This document shows positions 7,070 through 15,725 of a stretch of 19,034 nt of DNA, piece after piece. The notes below the pieces were generated by a model that saw nothing but the letters and a program-made list of their open reading frames with translations, did not search any database and was not told the origin of the DNA. Position numbers and translations under genes: made by a program. The stretch's first letter is position 1. Every line of letters starts with the position of its first letter. The DNA comes from Rhodocyclaceae bacterium (lineage in GTDB: Bacteria; Pseudomonadota; Gammaproteobacteria; Burkholderiales; Rhodocyclaceae), in assembly GCA_016721505.1 (NCBI GenBank), contig JADKHX010000016.1, forward strand, positions 1-19,034. The letters are read 5' to 3'.

Positions 7070-8547
7070 TTGCCGCCGCGCCCGTAGTTGTCTTCAAATC
7101 GCACAATGTCATCTTCACCCAAATAGCTGCCGGATTGCACTTCAATAATCTCCAGAGGGATAGTTCCGGGGTTCGCAAGGCGATGTGTTTCGCCCAAAGG
7201 AATGTAGGTCGATTGGTTCTCAGACAATAACAACACTTTGTCCCCATTGGTGATCTCGGCGGTGCCAGTGACGACAATCCAGTGCTCTGCGCGATGGTGG
7301 TGTTTTTGCAGGCTCAAGCTGGCTTTGGGGTTGACCTGTATGCGTTTGACTTTGAAGCGGCCACCTTCGTCGATGCTGTCGTACCAACCCCACGGACGGT
7401 GAACTTTGCGATGCAGCGTGTGTTCTTCGCGACCCTCATTTTGTAGCTGGCTAACGATGGCTTTGACGTCCTGGCTTCTGCTACGGTCAGCGACAAGAAC
7501 TGCATCAGGGGTCTCGATGACAACGATATTTTCAACGCCGACCAAAGTTACCAAACGACTGGTCGCGTGAACCAGCGTGTTGCGGCTGTCGGTGGTGATG
7601 ACATCGCCGAAATGTGCGTTGCCGGATTCGTCTTTGGGTAACACATTCCACACGGCATCCCACGCACCTAGATCAGACCAACCTGCGGCAAGTGGAATCA
7701 TCTTGATCGGGAACTCACTGCCTGGGCAATGTTCCATCACAGCATAGTCGACTGACTCAGCAGCAATGGCAGTGAATTCGGCTTTGCCGGGACGAACAAA
7801 TTTGGAGGATGCGTTGGAGAACGCACTCGTGTCGATGGTACGTTGCTCCCACGCGGTGCGAGTGGCAGTGGCGATGTTGGGAGCAAAGCGTTGAAGTGCA
7901 GCCATCCAGACAGAAGCCTTGAGCACAAACATGCCTGCATTCCAGTAGTAACTGCCTTCGGCGAGATAGCGTTGCGCGGTTTCTACATTTGGTTTTTCGA
8001 CAAAGCTTGCGACATCCAAAACTTGCTCTGCCGACGCCGAAGTTTTGATATAGCCGTAGCCAGTTTCGGGGCGATCAGGTGTGATACCAAGAATTACGAT
8101 AGCTCCTGTGGAAGCTTCGCGCACGGCATCTTGCAGCGCTTGGGTGAATGCCGCTTGATCGGCCACAGTTTGGTCAGCCGGAGTAACCACCAGGATGGGG
8201 TCTTGCCCGCCTTCGAGTGCAGCCAGCGCGGCGAGGGTCAATGCGGGTGCCGTGTTGCGGCCAACTGGTTCGAGCAAAGCCGCGCCCAACTCAACGCCAA
8301 TTTCGCGCAACTGCTCAAGTGCAAGAAAGCGATGCTCTTCACCACTCACAATGTACGGACTGGCAACGCCAATGTCATCTGCACCAAGCGCGGCTAGTCG
8401 GAGCGTGGCTTGTTGAAAAAGACTTTCTTTACCTGTGAGGCAAAGGAACTGCTTGGGGAAGCCTGCTCTTGAGAGCGGCCAAAGCCGACTGCCCGATCCG
8501 CCACAAAGGATGACTGGCTGAATTTTCAATTGACTGGATAGGGTCAT
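7066..8547 (-). CDS. manC: Mannose-1-phosphate guanylyltransferase / mannose-6-phosphate isomerase (type II PMI-GMP)
   Basis: An intact 493-residue bifunctional enzyme. The N-terminal nucleotidyltransferase domain has GGSGSRLWPLSR at residues 16-27 and PKQF at 31-34, then FVEKP near residue 180. These are the GTP- and sugar-phosphate-binding motifs that make GDP-mannose. The C-terminal cupin domain has KHHHRAEHW (about residue 412) and ETHRLANPG, the metal-binding isomerase motif that supplies mannose-6-phosphate from fructose-6-phosphate. It is the largest unbroken frame in the polysaccharide region. ATGA overlaps couple it to marR-EPS2 upstream and fcl downstream. The gene order manC-fcl-gmd gives a complete route to GDP-L-fucose or GDP-rhamnose-type sugars for a surface glycan. 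Confidence 0.96.
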   Translation of the reverse strand: MTLSSQLKIQPVILCGGSGSRLWPLSRAGFPKQFLCLTGKESLFQQATLRLAALGADDIGVASPYIVSGEEHRFLALEQLREIGVELGAALLEPVGRNTAPALTLAALAALEGGQDPILVVTPADQTVADQAAFTQALQDAVREASTGAIVILGITPDRPETGYGYIKTSASAEQVLDVASFVEKPNVETAQRYLAEGSYYWNAGMFVLKASVWMAALQRFAPNIATATRTAWEQRTIDTSAFSNASSKFVRPGKAEFTAIAAESVDYAVMEHCPGSEFPIKMIPLAAGWSDLGAWDAVWNVLPKDESGNAHFGDVITTDSRNTLVHATSRLVTLVGVENIVVIETPDAVLVADRSRSQDVKAIVSQLQNEGREEHTLHRKVHRPWGWYDSIDEGGRFKVKRIQVNPKASLSLQKHHHRAEHWIVVTGTAEITNGDKVLLLSENQSTYIPLGETHRLANPGTIPLEIIEVQSGSYLGEDDIVRFEDNYGRGGK

Positions 8548-8912
8548 TTTTCTGGTTGCTCCGAAAGCAATGCTGCGTTCACAGCGACGTCAGCTCCCTC
8601 GTGACGCAAGGCTTTAATTTCTGCCCACAAGGCTTCGTATTCCGCCTCTTTTCGGGCCAAGTAGTTACGAGTTAGTTCGGCCCGACTTCTCACCCCTTCA
8701 GGCGTAAGCAGGTAAGAAACTTTACCCAGCTTGCCTTCAGTTCGCCCAAAGTTGCCCATTTTGAGCAAGCCTTTCTCAACCAAGGCCGCTAACAGATAGT
8801 GCGTCTTGCCCTTGCTCACCCCCAACAGCCGCGACAGCTCTCGCTGCGAGATATTCGCGTCTTGTTCAATGGTGCGCAAAATCCGAAAGCGGACTTGTTC
8901 GTTTGGAGTCAT
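8544..8912 (-). CDS. EPS-associated MarR-type transcriptional regulator (copy 2)
   Basis: A winged-helix regulator of about 122 residues from the ATG at 8912-8910 (MTPNEQVRFRILRTIEQ). An upstream in-frame TTG at 8939 would add nine unlikely residues. The wHTH contains NISQRELSRLLGVSKGKTHY and LLAALVEKGLLKMGNF, the wing ends YLLTPEGVRSRAEL, and a charged helix follows (ARKEAEYEALWAEIKAL). It shares layout and many residues with copy 1 (SQR-L, GK, AL-KGL-K, YLLTP-G-S-A, EYEAL), so the two are paralogues. It heads the manC-fcl-gmd module and overlaps manC by ATGA. No convincing Shine-Dalgarno sequence precedes the ATG. Confidence 0.83.
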   Translation of the reverse strand: MTPNEQVRFRILRTIEQDANISQRELSRLLGVSKGKTHYLLAALVEKGLLKMGNFGRTEGKLGKVSYLLTPEGVRSRAELTRNYLARKEAEYEALWAEIKALRHEGADVAVNAALLSEQPEK

Positions 8913-8972
8913 GGTAGGACGAGGGTGGGGAAACAGCAAATTGACGATTTATGAAATCGCCCAAAGATGGGC

Positions 8973-9002
8973 ATTTTAGTCGTAATCGATAATTGGGCGC
9001 AA
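8973..9002 (-). promoter_or_regulatory. Possible promoter of marR-EPS2, followed by a palindrome
   Basis: Minus-strand TTGCGC (9002-8997), 18 bp, TAAAAT (8978-8973). The -10 is good and the -35 poor. In the resulting leader lies CGATTT-ATG-AAATCG (8945-8959), a perfect palindrome with 6-bp arms and a 3-bp centre, about 33 bp before the ATG. It has the same geometry as the palindrome of copy 1 but a different sequence. Confidence 0.35.
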
Positions 9003-9008
9003 TACCGC

Positions 9009-9034
9009 ACGGCGTGTCATCAGCACCAACTGAC
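9009..9034 (+). repeat. Dispersed repeat, copy A (partial)
   Basis: ACGGCGTGTCATCAGCACC then AACTGAC. It matches the core of the 34-bp repeat found at 10242, 15723 and 17516, lacking the initial TA and the GCGAAACC end. It lies between marR-EPS2 and hemB. Confidence 0.6.
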
Positions 9035-9049
9035 ACCAACTCACAGCAC

Positions 9050-9089
9050 AAAAGAAAGACCCTCGGCGCAGATGAATCCGGCGAGGGTC
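9050..9089 (-). terminator. Rho-independent terminator of the sRNA candidate
   Basis: Minus-strand stem GACCCTCG (9089-9082) pairs perfectly with CGAGGGTC (9065-9058), loop 16 nt, followed by TTT-C-TTTT (9057-9050). Confidence 0.65.
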
Positions 9090-9176
9090 AAATGCCTGAG
9101 CACTTCTTTCGATTTGCCCAAGACCCCGCTTTAGGGAGGTGAAGCGGGAGAGACCTAGCACCTAGGTGCAGGCTCT
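9050..9176 (-). ncRNA. Candidate small RNA with CCUCCC-loop hairpin and intrinsic terminator
   Basis: All parts of an autonomous sRNA are visible on the minus strand. The promoter is TTGAAT (9211-9206), 16 bp, TATCAT (9189-9184), putting the start near A9176. The 5' hairpin is built on the perfect 12-bp palindrome GCACCTAGGTGC (9158-9169), flanked by AGAG and CTCT. A second hairpin has the 7-bp stem CCCGCTT/AAGCGGG (9125-9148) with loop CACCTCCCTA, an anti-Shine-Dalgarno-like sequence. The terminator has an 8-bp stem GACCCTCG/CGAGGGTC (9058-9089) followed by TTTCTTTT. I cannot match it to a named RNA family. It could alternatively be a leader, but the terminator precedes the marR-EPS2 promoter. 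Confidence 0.55.
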
Positions 9177-9231
9177 AAGGCTTATGATATGCAGGCCTTG
9201 AATAAATTCAATTCCTAGACTGTAACAATCC

Positions 9232-10244
9232 ATGAAAACAACTAGCGCCTTTCCCGCAACGCGGATGCGCCGCATGCGCCGCGATGAGTTTTCGCGACGC
9301 TTGATGCGTGAGCATGTGCTTACTGCCGCTGATTTGATATATCCGGTTTTCGTGCTCGAAGGACATGGGCGCACAGAAGCTGTCAGCTCTATGCCCGGCG
9401 TGGAGCGGATGAGTCTTGACCGGCTGATGCCAGTGGCTGAGCGCGCACTCAAGCTCGGCGTGCCGGCCTTGGCGCTGTTTCCACTGATCGACAAAAGCAA
9501 GAAAACAGCAGACGGTGCCGAGGCTTGGAACCCTGACGGCCTGGTGCCTACCGTGGTCACCGCCCTGAAGAAAGCGTTCCCCGAGCTTGGCATCATCACC
9601 GATGTTGCGCTCGATCCTACACCAGTCACGGCCAAGACGGACTGATTGATCCGACGGATCCAACGGCCTATGTGATGAATGACGAAACCCTGGTGGCGCT
9701 TGGCAAGCAGGCCTTGTGTCACGCCCGCGCTGGTGCAGATGTGGTTGCGCCATCGGACATGATGGATGGACGGATCGGACATATTCGCTCTAGCCTCGAT
9801 GCGGAGCAACTGATCCACACGCGCATTCTTGCCTATTCGGCAAAATACGCGTCGAGCTTTTACGGTCCGTTCCGTGACGCTGTCGGTTCGGCTGGCAATT
9901 TGGGTGGAGGCAATAAATACACCTACCAAATGGATCCGGCCAATAGCAATGAAGCCTTGCGCGAAGTGGCGCTCGACATTGCCGAAGGCGCCGACATGGT
10001 GATGGTCAAACCTGGCATGCCATATCTGGACATCGTGCGCCGAGTGAGGGACGAATTTGGTGTGCCAACCTACGCCTACCAAGTCAGCGGCGAATACGCA
10101 ATGCTCAAAGCCGCTGCGCAAAATGGCTGGCTCGATAACGACGCAGTGATGATGGAATCTTTACTCGCTTTCAAACGAGCAGGCGCGGATGGCGTGCTGA
10201 CTTATTTCGCGCTGGAGGCGGCAGCGTTGTTGCAACGGGATTAA
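9232..10244 (+). CDS. hemB: Delta-aminolevulinic acid dehydratase (porphobilinogen synthase), one frameshift
   Basis: It condenses two 5-aminolevulinates to porphobilinogen in haem synthesis. MRRMRRDEFSRRLMREHVLT, LIYPVFVLEG, MPGVERMSLD and LALFPLIDKSKK open the barrel. One missing base at about 9617 shifts ALDPTPVT to the correct YTSHGQDGLID frame. Then come HARAGADVVAPSDMMDGRIG, FYGPFRDAVGS and GGNKYTYQMDP (substrate-site Lys, codon 9915-9917). MVMVKPGMPYLDIVRRV has the Schiff-base Lys at codon 10008-10010. The metal region is the Asp-type (DVALDP) rather than the Cys-rich zinc type, so Mg-dependent as in Pseudomonas and other proteobacteria. Length is about 337 residues. hemB is normally essential, so this frameshift is almost surely a sequence error. 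Its TAA stop lies inside repeat copy B. Confidence 0.96.
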
Positions 10245-10275
10245 CGGCGTCCCATCAGCACCAACTGGCGAAACC
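10242..10275 (+). repeat. Dispersed 34-bp repeat, copy B
   Basis: TAACGGCGTCCCATCAGC followed by ACCAACTGGCGAAACC. The first three bases are the hemB stop codon. It matches copy C at 30 of 34 positions. Confidence 0.75.
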
Positions 10276-10313
10276 TTAAGCACTGCCGGTTCACCGGCCA
10301 AGCGCCGTGTGAG

Positions 10314-10682
10314 TTACACCGGGCTGGCGGTGAGCGCTGCAAACTCATCATAAGCCGCTACAGCATTCGCCGAATACATCAGCGATGGTCCGCCGCCCAT
10401 ATACACCGCCATGCCCAAAGCTTCTTCGACTTCAAGCTTGGTGGTGCCGAGCTTCACCAGTGCTTGCACATGAAATCCGATACAGGCATCGCAATGCGCT
10501 GCAACACCCAACGCCAGCGCGATCAGTTCTTTGGTCTTCTTGTCTAACGCGCCGTTTTGCGTGGCCGCACGGGCGAGATCGTTGAATCCCTTCATCACCT
10601 CGGGTAAATCGGCGCGCAAAGTTGCAAGGTTTTTTGAGACGGTTTGCGTTAGCGCTTGATAGCTTGTCGTTGTTGCATTCAC
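10314..10682 (-). CDS. Carboxymuconolactone decarboxylase/AhpD-like alkylhydroperoxidase family protein
   Basis: A 122-residue all-helical CMD-domain protein. Glu52, Cys64, Cys67 and His71 (KELIALALGVAAHCDACIGF then H) have exactly the spacing of the AhpD proton-relay and redox site (E-x11-C-x2-C-x3-H), so a thiol peroxidase or disulfide-reductase activity is likely, rather than the decarboxylase activity of the name. The ATG at 10682 follows AGGAG. It is the last gene of the arsR-DUF2892-CMD set, 45 bp after the DUF2892 gene, and faces hemB tail to tail. A peroxide- or thiol-linked role next to an ArsR sensor is plausible but inferred. Confidence 0.85.
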   Translation of the reverse strand: MNATTTSYQALTQTVSKNLATLRADLPEVMKGFNDLARAATQNGALDKKTKELIALALGVAAHCDACIGFHVQALVKLGTTKLEVEEALGMAVYMGGGPSLMYSANAVAAYDEFAALTASPV

Positions 10683-10727
10683 AGCGTTCTCCTAGTCATT
10701 TTCAGCGTACGAGCAGTTGCAATTGCA

Positions 10728-10928
10728 CTAGCTTCGCTTGGTTTCGGTTCTGCACGTACTTAGGCCAAACGGCATATAGGCAGGGCAGAACCTGAAGACT
10801 CCGGTAGCAATCGCTATCACACCAAGCCAGCCCCACATTCCGATTACGCCACTTACGGCACCGGCGACCAATGCGAGCCCTACTGCAATTCGAATAACGC
10901 GATCAATGCTGCCGACGTTGGTTTTCAT
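10728..10928 (-). CDS. DUF2892 (YgaP-type) small inner-membrane protein
   Basis: A 66-residue protein starting at ATG 10928-10926 (MKTNVGSIDRVIRI), chosen over the GTG just upstream because AGGAG lies at the right distance. Two hydrophobic helices (IAVGLALVAGAVSGVIGMWG and WLGVIAIATGVFR) are followed by the conserved C-terminal FCPAYMPFGLSTC, the Cys-Pro ... Gly-x-x-x-Cys ending of DUF2892 proteins. Such proteins are often fused to or encoded beside rhodanese, sulfur-transfer or ArsR-regulated genes; no activity is established. It lies between arsR and the CMD gene. A second DUF2892 protein is encoded at 15787-15994 on the other side of the efflux operon. Confidence 0.85.
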   Translation of the reverse strand: MKTNVGSIDRVIRIAVGLALVAGAVSGVIGMWGWLGVIAIATGVFRFCPAYMPFGLSTCRTETKRS

Positions 10929-11018
10929 CACCTACTCCTAAGTTAAAAATCGTTTGTCTTGATGGCTTGGCGCACTCATTTACTAGTTTCAGCTAAGCAC
11001 GCTTTGCGACCCGACGAA

Positions 11019-11339
11019 TCATTGCCTGGACATTACTTTTGCTGCGATGCGTTTGGCGATATGCCCACAAACCAAATCGCACAGTGCATAAATATCAGAG
11101 TCGGCGATTCGATACAAAACGCTTGTCCCCTGCGTACGACGTTCGACAAAACCGGTGCTTGCCAAAAGTGACAAGTGTTTGGATACATTGGCTGGCGTCG
11201 ATTCCACTGCCTCAGCCAAATCACTTACCGACATTTCGCCGTCACGCAATGCGTTGATCAAGCACAGTCGCGTCGGTTCGGCCAGTGACTTGAAGTATTC
11301 GCTTACCTGCTCCAGCGCCGCTCGATCAAGACCTTCCAT
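11019..11339 (-). CDS. ArsR/SmtB-family transcriptional repressor
   Basis: A 106-residue winged-helix repressor. EYFKSLAEPTRLCLINAL is the typical opening helix, STPANVSKHLSLLAS (residues 47-61) the recognition helix, and VERRTQGTSVLYRIAD the wing. The arsenic motif E-L-C-V-C-D-L is replaced by EMSVSDL, so classical As(III) sensing is unlikely. Cysteines remain at positions 26, 87 and 91, the last two as CDLVC in the final helix. They could sense metal, or thiol or persulfide stress; this is inference. AAGGA precedes the ATG. It is divergent from the RND adaptor gene with tandem palindromic sites between them, and probably controls both directions. Confidence 0.9.
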   Translation of the reverse strand: MEGLDRAALEQVSEYFKSLAEPTRLCLINALRDGEMSVSDLAEAVESTPANVSKHLSLLASTGFVERRTQGTSVLYRIADSDIYALCDLVCGHIAKRIAAKVMSRQ

Positions 11340-11354
11340 GTTTTTGTTCCTTAT

Positions 11355-11399
11355 TTAACATATTAGTTAATTGCTTATTTAACGAATTGGTTGTATAGT
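11355..11399. promoter_or_regulatory. arsR-efflux intergenic control region: tandem operators and promoter
   Basis: A perfect inverted repeat TTAAC-N6-GTTAA (11355-11370) is followed 24 bp on by the near copy TTAAC-GAATTG-GTTGT (11379-11394). Both are embedded in direct repeats of CTTATTTAAC. A plus-strand promoter TTGCTT (11371-11376), 17 bp, TATAGT (11394-11399) lies across the second site, so repressor bound there would block the efflux operon. The first site is about 16 bp from the arsR start. Confidence 0.6.
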
Positions 11400-11455
11400 A
11401 GCAAAAAGAAATCCAAATGTCACTATTTATTTATAACTCCCTGCCGAGATCGCCA

Positions 11456-12503
11456 ATGTCAATTTCCCTGCATAGAAGCTTTCGCCGAACAGCTTCGCTG
11501 ATGAGTTTGCTTACACTTTGCGCAAGCGGCGTTTGGGCAGACACCTTGGTCACCGAGACAGTGCAGCCGGGTTCGGGCGGAAACCTCTATCAAGCGGAAG
11601 GTGTGGTGGAGGCGGTGCGTAGCAGCTCGATCGGCGCGGAATTGTCCGGGCGCCTGACCGCGCTCTTGGTTAAGGTTGGCGATCATGTGCAATCGGGTCA
11701 AGTGCTAGCGAAAATTGATGAGCGCGTGGCAGCTCAACAAGCGCTAGCTAGCCAGTCGCAAGTTGCGGCAGCGCAGGCTCAGCTGGCGACGGCGCAAGCC
11801 GACTTCGAGCGCCAACAAAAACTCTACGGACAAAATTCTCAGCAAGGCGGCCTTGGATCGGGCGGAATCCGATTACAAAAGCGCGGCCGCTCAAGCCCGT
11901 GCGCAAATTGCACAAGCAGGTGCGGCAGGTTTGCAGACGAGCCTGCGGACGCTCACCGCGCCCTATGCGGGTATCGTTGCCGAAAGCAATGTCGAACTTG
12001 GCGACATGGTCATGCCGGGCAAACCGCTTTTGGTCATGTATGACCCCACTGCGCTACGCGTCACGGTAAATCTCCCGCAGAGTCAATTGTCAAATTTGCG
12101 CAACTCCGCCGCAAGCATCGACGTCACGGGAGCCGCTGCGTCACCGCTGAACATCGCGGCAGGCAACATCGTTGCGCTACCTACGGCCGATCCCATCAGT
12201 CACATGGTGCAGGTTCGGATCAATTTGCCGACCAATATAAAGGGCTTGAGTCCCGGCATGTTTGCACGTGCGCATTTATCGATGGAAGCTTCTGTCAGCG
12301 CGAATCGGGTCACTGTCGCCTCAAGCGCCGTGTTGTTCCGTAGCGAATTAACCGCCGTCTATGTCGTCAATGCGGATGGCTCGGCGTCCCTGCGCCAAGT
12401 CCGACTTGGTCGACGCTATGGCGAACGCGTTGAAGTTCTTTCAGGCATAGATGTAGGTGAAAGGGTGGCACTTGATCCACTCGCTGCGGCTAAGCAACGC
12501 TGA
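11456..12503 (+). CDS. RND efflux periplasmic adaptor (membrane fusion protein), one frameshift
   Basis: It links an inner-membrane RND pump to an outer-membrane channel. I prefer ATG 11456 (MSISLHRSFRRTASL...), which gives a normal signal peptide ending near SGVWADT and a 50-nt leader. The in-frame ATG at 11417 would leave only about 11 nt after the predicted start site. Domains in order: lipoyl half (SIGAELSGRLTALLVKVGDH, VQSGQVLAKID), a coiled-coil hairpin rich in Ala and Gln (QVAAAQAQLATAQADFERQQ), second lipoyl half (LTAPYAGIVAESNVELGDMV), beta-barrel and membrane-proximal domains. One extra or missing base near 11835 breaks the hairpin between KLYG and LSKAALDRAE. Length is about 349 residues. 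The permease starts 4 bp after its stop; no outer-membrane factor gene is nearby. Confidence 0.92.
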
Positions 12504-12507
12504 GTCC

Positions 12508-15500
12508 ATGAGTAATATGAGTTCCCATCAAAAGCTCGGTATTGCGGGCCGAATCGCAGGCTATTTTCTAGCGTCGCGACTGACGCCGCTGATCGCCATT
12601 GTGGCCTTCGTGCTTGGCGTGTTCGCTGCACTAATCACACCGCGCGAAGAGGAACCACAGATTAATGTGACCATGGCCGATGTCATGATTCCCTTCTCCG
12701 GGGCGTCGGCCAAAGATGTCGAGCAGATGGTGGCTATTCCAGCCGAACAGGTGCTCGCGCAAATCGCCGATGTGAAGCATGTGATGTCGGTATCACGTCC
12801 CGGGATGGCAATAATCACTGTTCAGTATGACGTCGGGGTGGCGCGGCCCGAAGCGCTGGTGCGCCTGCATGACACGATTCAATCAAACCACGACTGGTTA
12901 CCAGTTGCGCTTGGCGTGGGTGAGCCGATCGTCAAACCCAAGGGGATCGAAGACGTTCCGATCGTGTCATTAACGCTCTTTTCCAAGCGGCCAAATATTG
13001 GCGCGTTCGAACTCGAACGCATTGCCCATAGCCTCGAAGTGGAGCTAAAGCAAGTCAAGGGTACACGTGAAGTTGCGACGCTTGGCGGTCCCGGACGCGT
13101 CGTGAATATTGCGCTGGATGCCGCGCGCATGCAATCGGCAGGAATTGCGGTTACTGATCTGCAGCGCGTGTTACGCGCAGCCAACGCCGGCGGTTTGCTC
13201 GGCAATATCGTGAGCGACAACGCGGCGATTGAAATCGCGGCCGGCCCCTTCTTGCGCGACGCGCAAGCGGTAGCAGAACTCATTGTCGGCGTCCGCAATG
13301 GCCGGCCAATTTACCTGAATGATGTTGCCGAGGTTCGAGATGGCGCACCCGCACCAGATCGCTATATTTGGCACACGATTGCAGGCAAAGATGGTGGCGA
13401 ATATCCCGCGCTGACAATGACCGTAACTAAAAAGGCCGGGCAAAACGCCGTAAGTGTTGCTGACAATGTGGTGGCGAAACTCGATGCGCTAAAAAACCTT
13501 GTAATCCCCGCCGACGTCGAAATTGTTGTTACGCGTAACTATGGCGTCACGGCCAGTGAAAAGGCCACCAAACTTATCCAAAAACTTATCTTCGCAACCG
13601 GCGCGGTGGTGCTTCTTGTGTTCTTTGCGCTTGGGCGGCGCGAGGCGGCCATTGTTGGCGCGGCGGTAATTTTGACACTCATTGCTACGCTGTTCGCTTC
13701 CTGGGTGTGGGGTTTTACGCTCAATCGCGTGTCCTTGTTTGCCTTAATTTTTTCCATTGGCATATTGGTCGATGACGCAATTGTGGTGGTCGAAAACATA
13801 CACCGTCACATGGGATTACACCCTGACCTGCCGCTCAAGGAGATCATTCCTGCAGCGGTGGATGAGGTCGGCAGTCCAACTATTCTTGCCACGTTCACGG
13901 TCATTGCCGCGTTGATGCCGATGGCGTTTGTCAGCGGGCTTATGGGGCCTTATATGGCACCAATACCGATCAATGCGAGCATGGGAATGTTGATTTCTCT
14001 TGCCGTGGCTTTTGTCATCACCCCATGGTTGTCGAGCTTGTGGCTCAAATCGTCCGGCCACGACGACACACTTGCCACTAAGGCAGCACCGTATTTCCGC
14101 CGACTTTTTTTGCCCTTCCTTGACGAAGCTAGCGGTCAACGCAACCGGCGAAAATTGGGTCTCGGTGTGCTTGGCCTAATCTTTGTATCGCTCGCGTTGC
14201 CGGCGCTTCAACTGGTCGTGCTAAGATGCTACCGCTCGACAACAAATCCGAGTTTCAAGTGGTGGTCGATATGCCTGCTGGCACACCGCCCGAGCGCACA
14301 GCGCGGTGCTGCATGCATTGGGCGACAGATCGCCAAAATGCCGGAAACCAGCAGCTATCAAGCCTACGTCGGACTTGGCGCACCGATTACGTTCAACGGT
14401 TTGGTACGCCAGTACTACCTGCGTAGCGGCGGCGAAGTTGGCGACATTCAGGTCAATCTCGTCGACAAGCATCATCGCAGTGAAAAGAGCCACGCCATTG
14501 CCGCGCGTATTCGGCCGGCGTTGGAGAAAATCGCCGCACCATTTGGTGCACGCATCAAAGTGGTTGAAGTACCGCCCGGACCGCCCGTGCAGGCGCCCTT
14601 AGTGGCCGAAGTCTATGGCCCCGGCGATGCCACGCGTTTACAAGTCGCCAAGGCCGTGCGCGGGATATTTGACGCGACGCCGGGTGTGGTGGATAGCGAC
14701 GACAGCAGCATCGCGAACGCGCCAAAGCAGGTGCTCAAGGTTGACACTCGCAAGGCGGCTTTGCTCGGAATTGCACAAGCCGATATCGTCAATACCTTGG
14801 CCGTCGGCCCGGCGGGTGACGCCGTCACTTATCTGCACGATGCAAGTAAATATCCGGTTGCGGCAAACCTGCGTCTGCCGGTTTCCTCACGCGGGGATCT
14901 TGATGATTTACTTAAGCTCAGCGTGCGCGGTAATAGCGGCAAACTTGTCCCGATACGGGAACTCGTCACTGTCGAAAACACTTTGCGTGAGCAAGCGCTG
15001 TATCACAAGGATTTGCTGCCGGTAACCTATGTCACCGGCGATTTTGCCGGCGGCGCCGACAGTCCGCTGTATGGCTTGTTGCCATGCGCTCGGGGATCCA
15101 AAAAATCGAGGTGCCGGGTGGGGGCCTGCTAGGTGAATATTTCATCAATCAGCCGAACGATCCGGAACGTGAATTCGCCATCAAATGGGATGGCGAGTGG
15201 CAGATTACTTACGAAACATTTCGCGATATGGGTGCGGCCTACGCCGTCGGTTTGATATTGATTTATCTATTGGTTGTCGCGCAATTCGGTTCTTACCTGA
15301 CACCGCTCGTCATCATGGCACCGATACCGCTCACGATTATCGGCGTGATGCCCGGCCATGCTTTGCTTGGCGCACAATTCACTGCCACGTCAATGATAGG
15401 GATGATCGCGCTGGCAGGAATCATCGTGCGCAATTCAATCTTGTTGGTTGACTTTATCAACCTGCAAGTCGCCAGTGGTATTGATTTAAAGGAAGCGGTA

Positions 15501-15725
15501 GTGAATTCCGCCATCACGCGTGCGCAACCAATTTTGCTGACTGCCCTGTCTGCCACGCTTGGCGCCCTTTTCATTCTCGATGATCCGATCTTCAATGGCT
15601 TGGCAGTATCGCTGATATTCGGAATCTTCGTGTCGACCCTACTCACCCTGCTGGTCATTCCCCTGCTTTATTACATGGCTTATCGCAACAATCTCGAGAG
15701 CCTGACTAGTCACCAATCTCACTAA
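12508..15725 (+). CDS. RND efflux permease (AcrB/MMPL-type inner-membrane pump), frameshifted
   Basis: A proton-driven exporter of about 1072 residues, starting at MSNMSSHQKLGIAG. TM1 is followed by PREEEPQINVTMADVMIPFS and GASAKDVEQMV, typical of this family. TM4 contains IGILVDDAIVVVENI with the two Asp of the proton path. A second periplasmic loop (PPGPPVQAPLVAEVYGPGD) and the last TM bundle (GMIALAGIIVRNSILLVDFI) follow. Two compensating indels at about 14222 and 14275-14330 garble LPLDNKSEFQVVVDMPAGTP, and one near 15080 splits the frame before MRSGIQKIEVPGG. These are simple indels, as both halves read on without loss. Substrate is not evident. The TAA at 15723-15725 is part of repeat copy C. 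Confidence 0.94.

Noticed and set aside
9133..9148. AGGGAGGTGA on the plus strand as a ribosome-binding site
   Set aside because: No start codon or open frame follows at a usable distance. The sequence is better explained as the complement of the hairpin loop of the minus-strand RNA.
10285..10298. GCCGG-TTCA-CCGGC hairpin as a terminator between hemB and the CMD gene
   Set aside because: The stem is only 5 bp and no T-run follows on either strand. It may assist Rho-dependent ending but cannot be called an intrinsic terminator.
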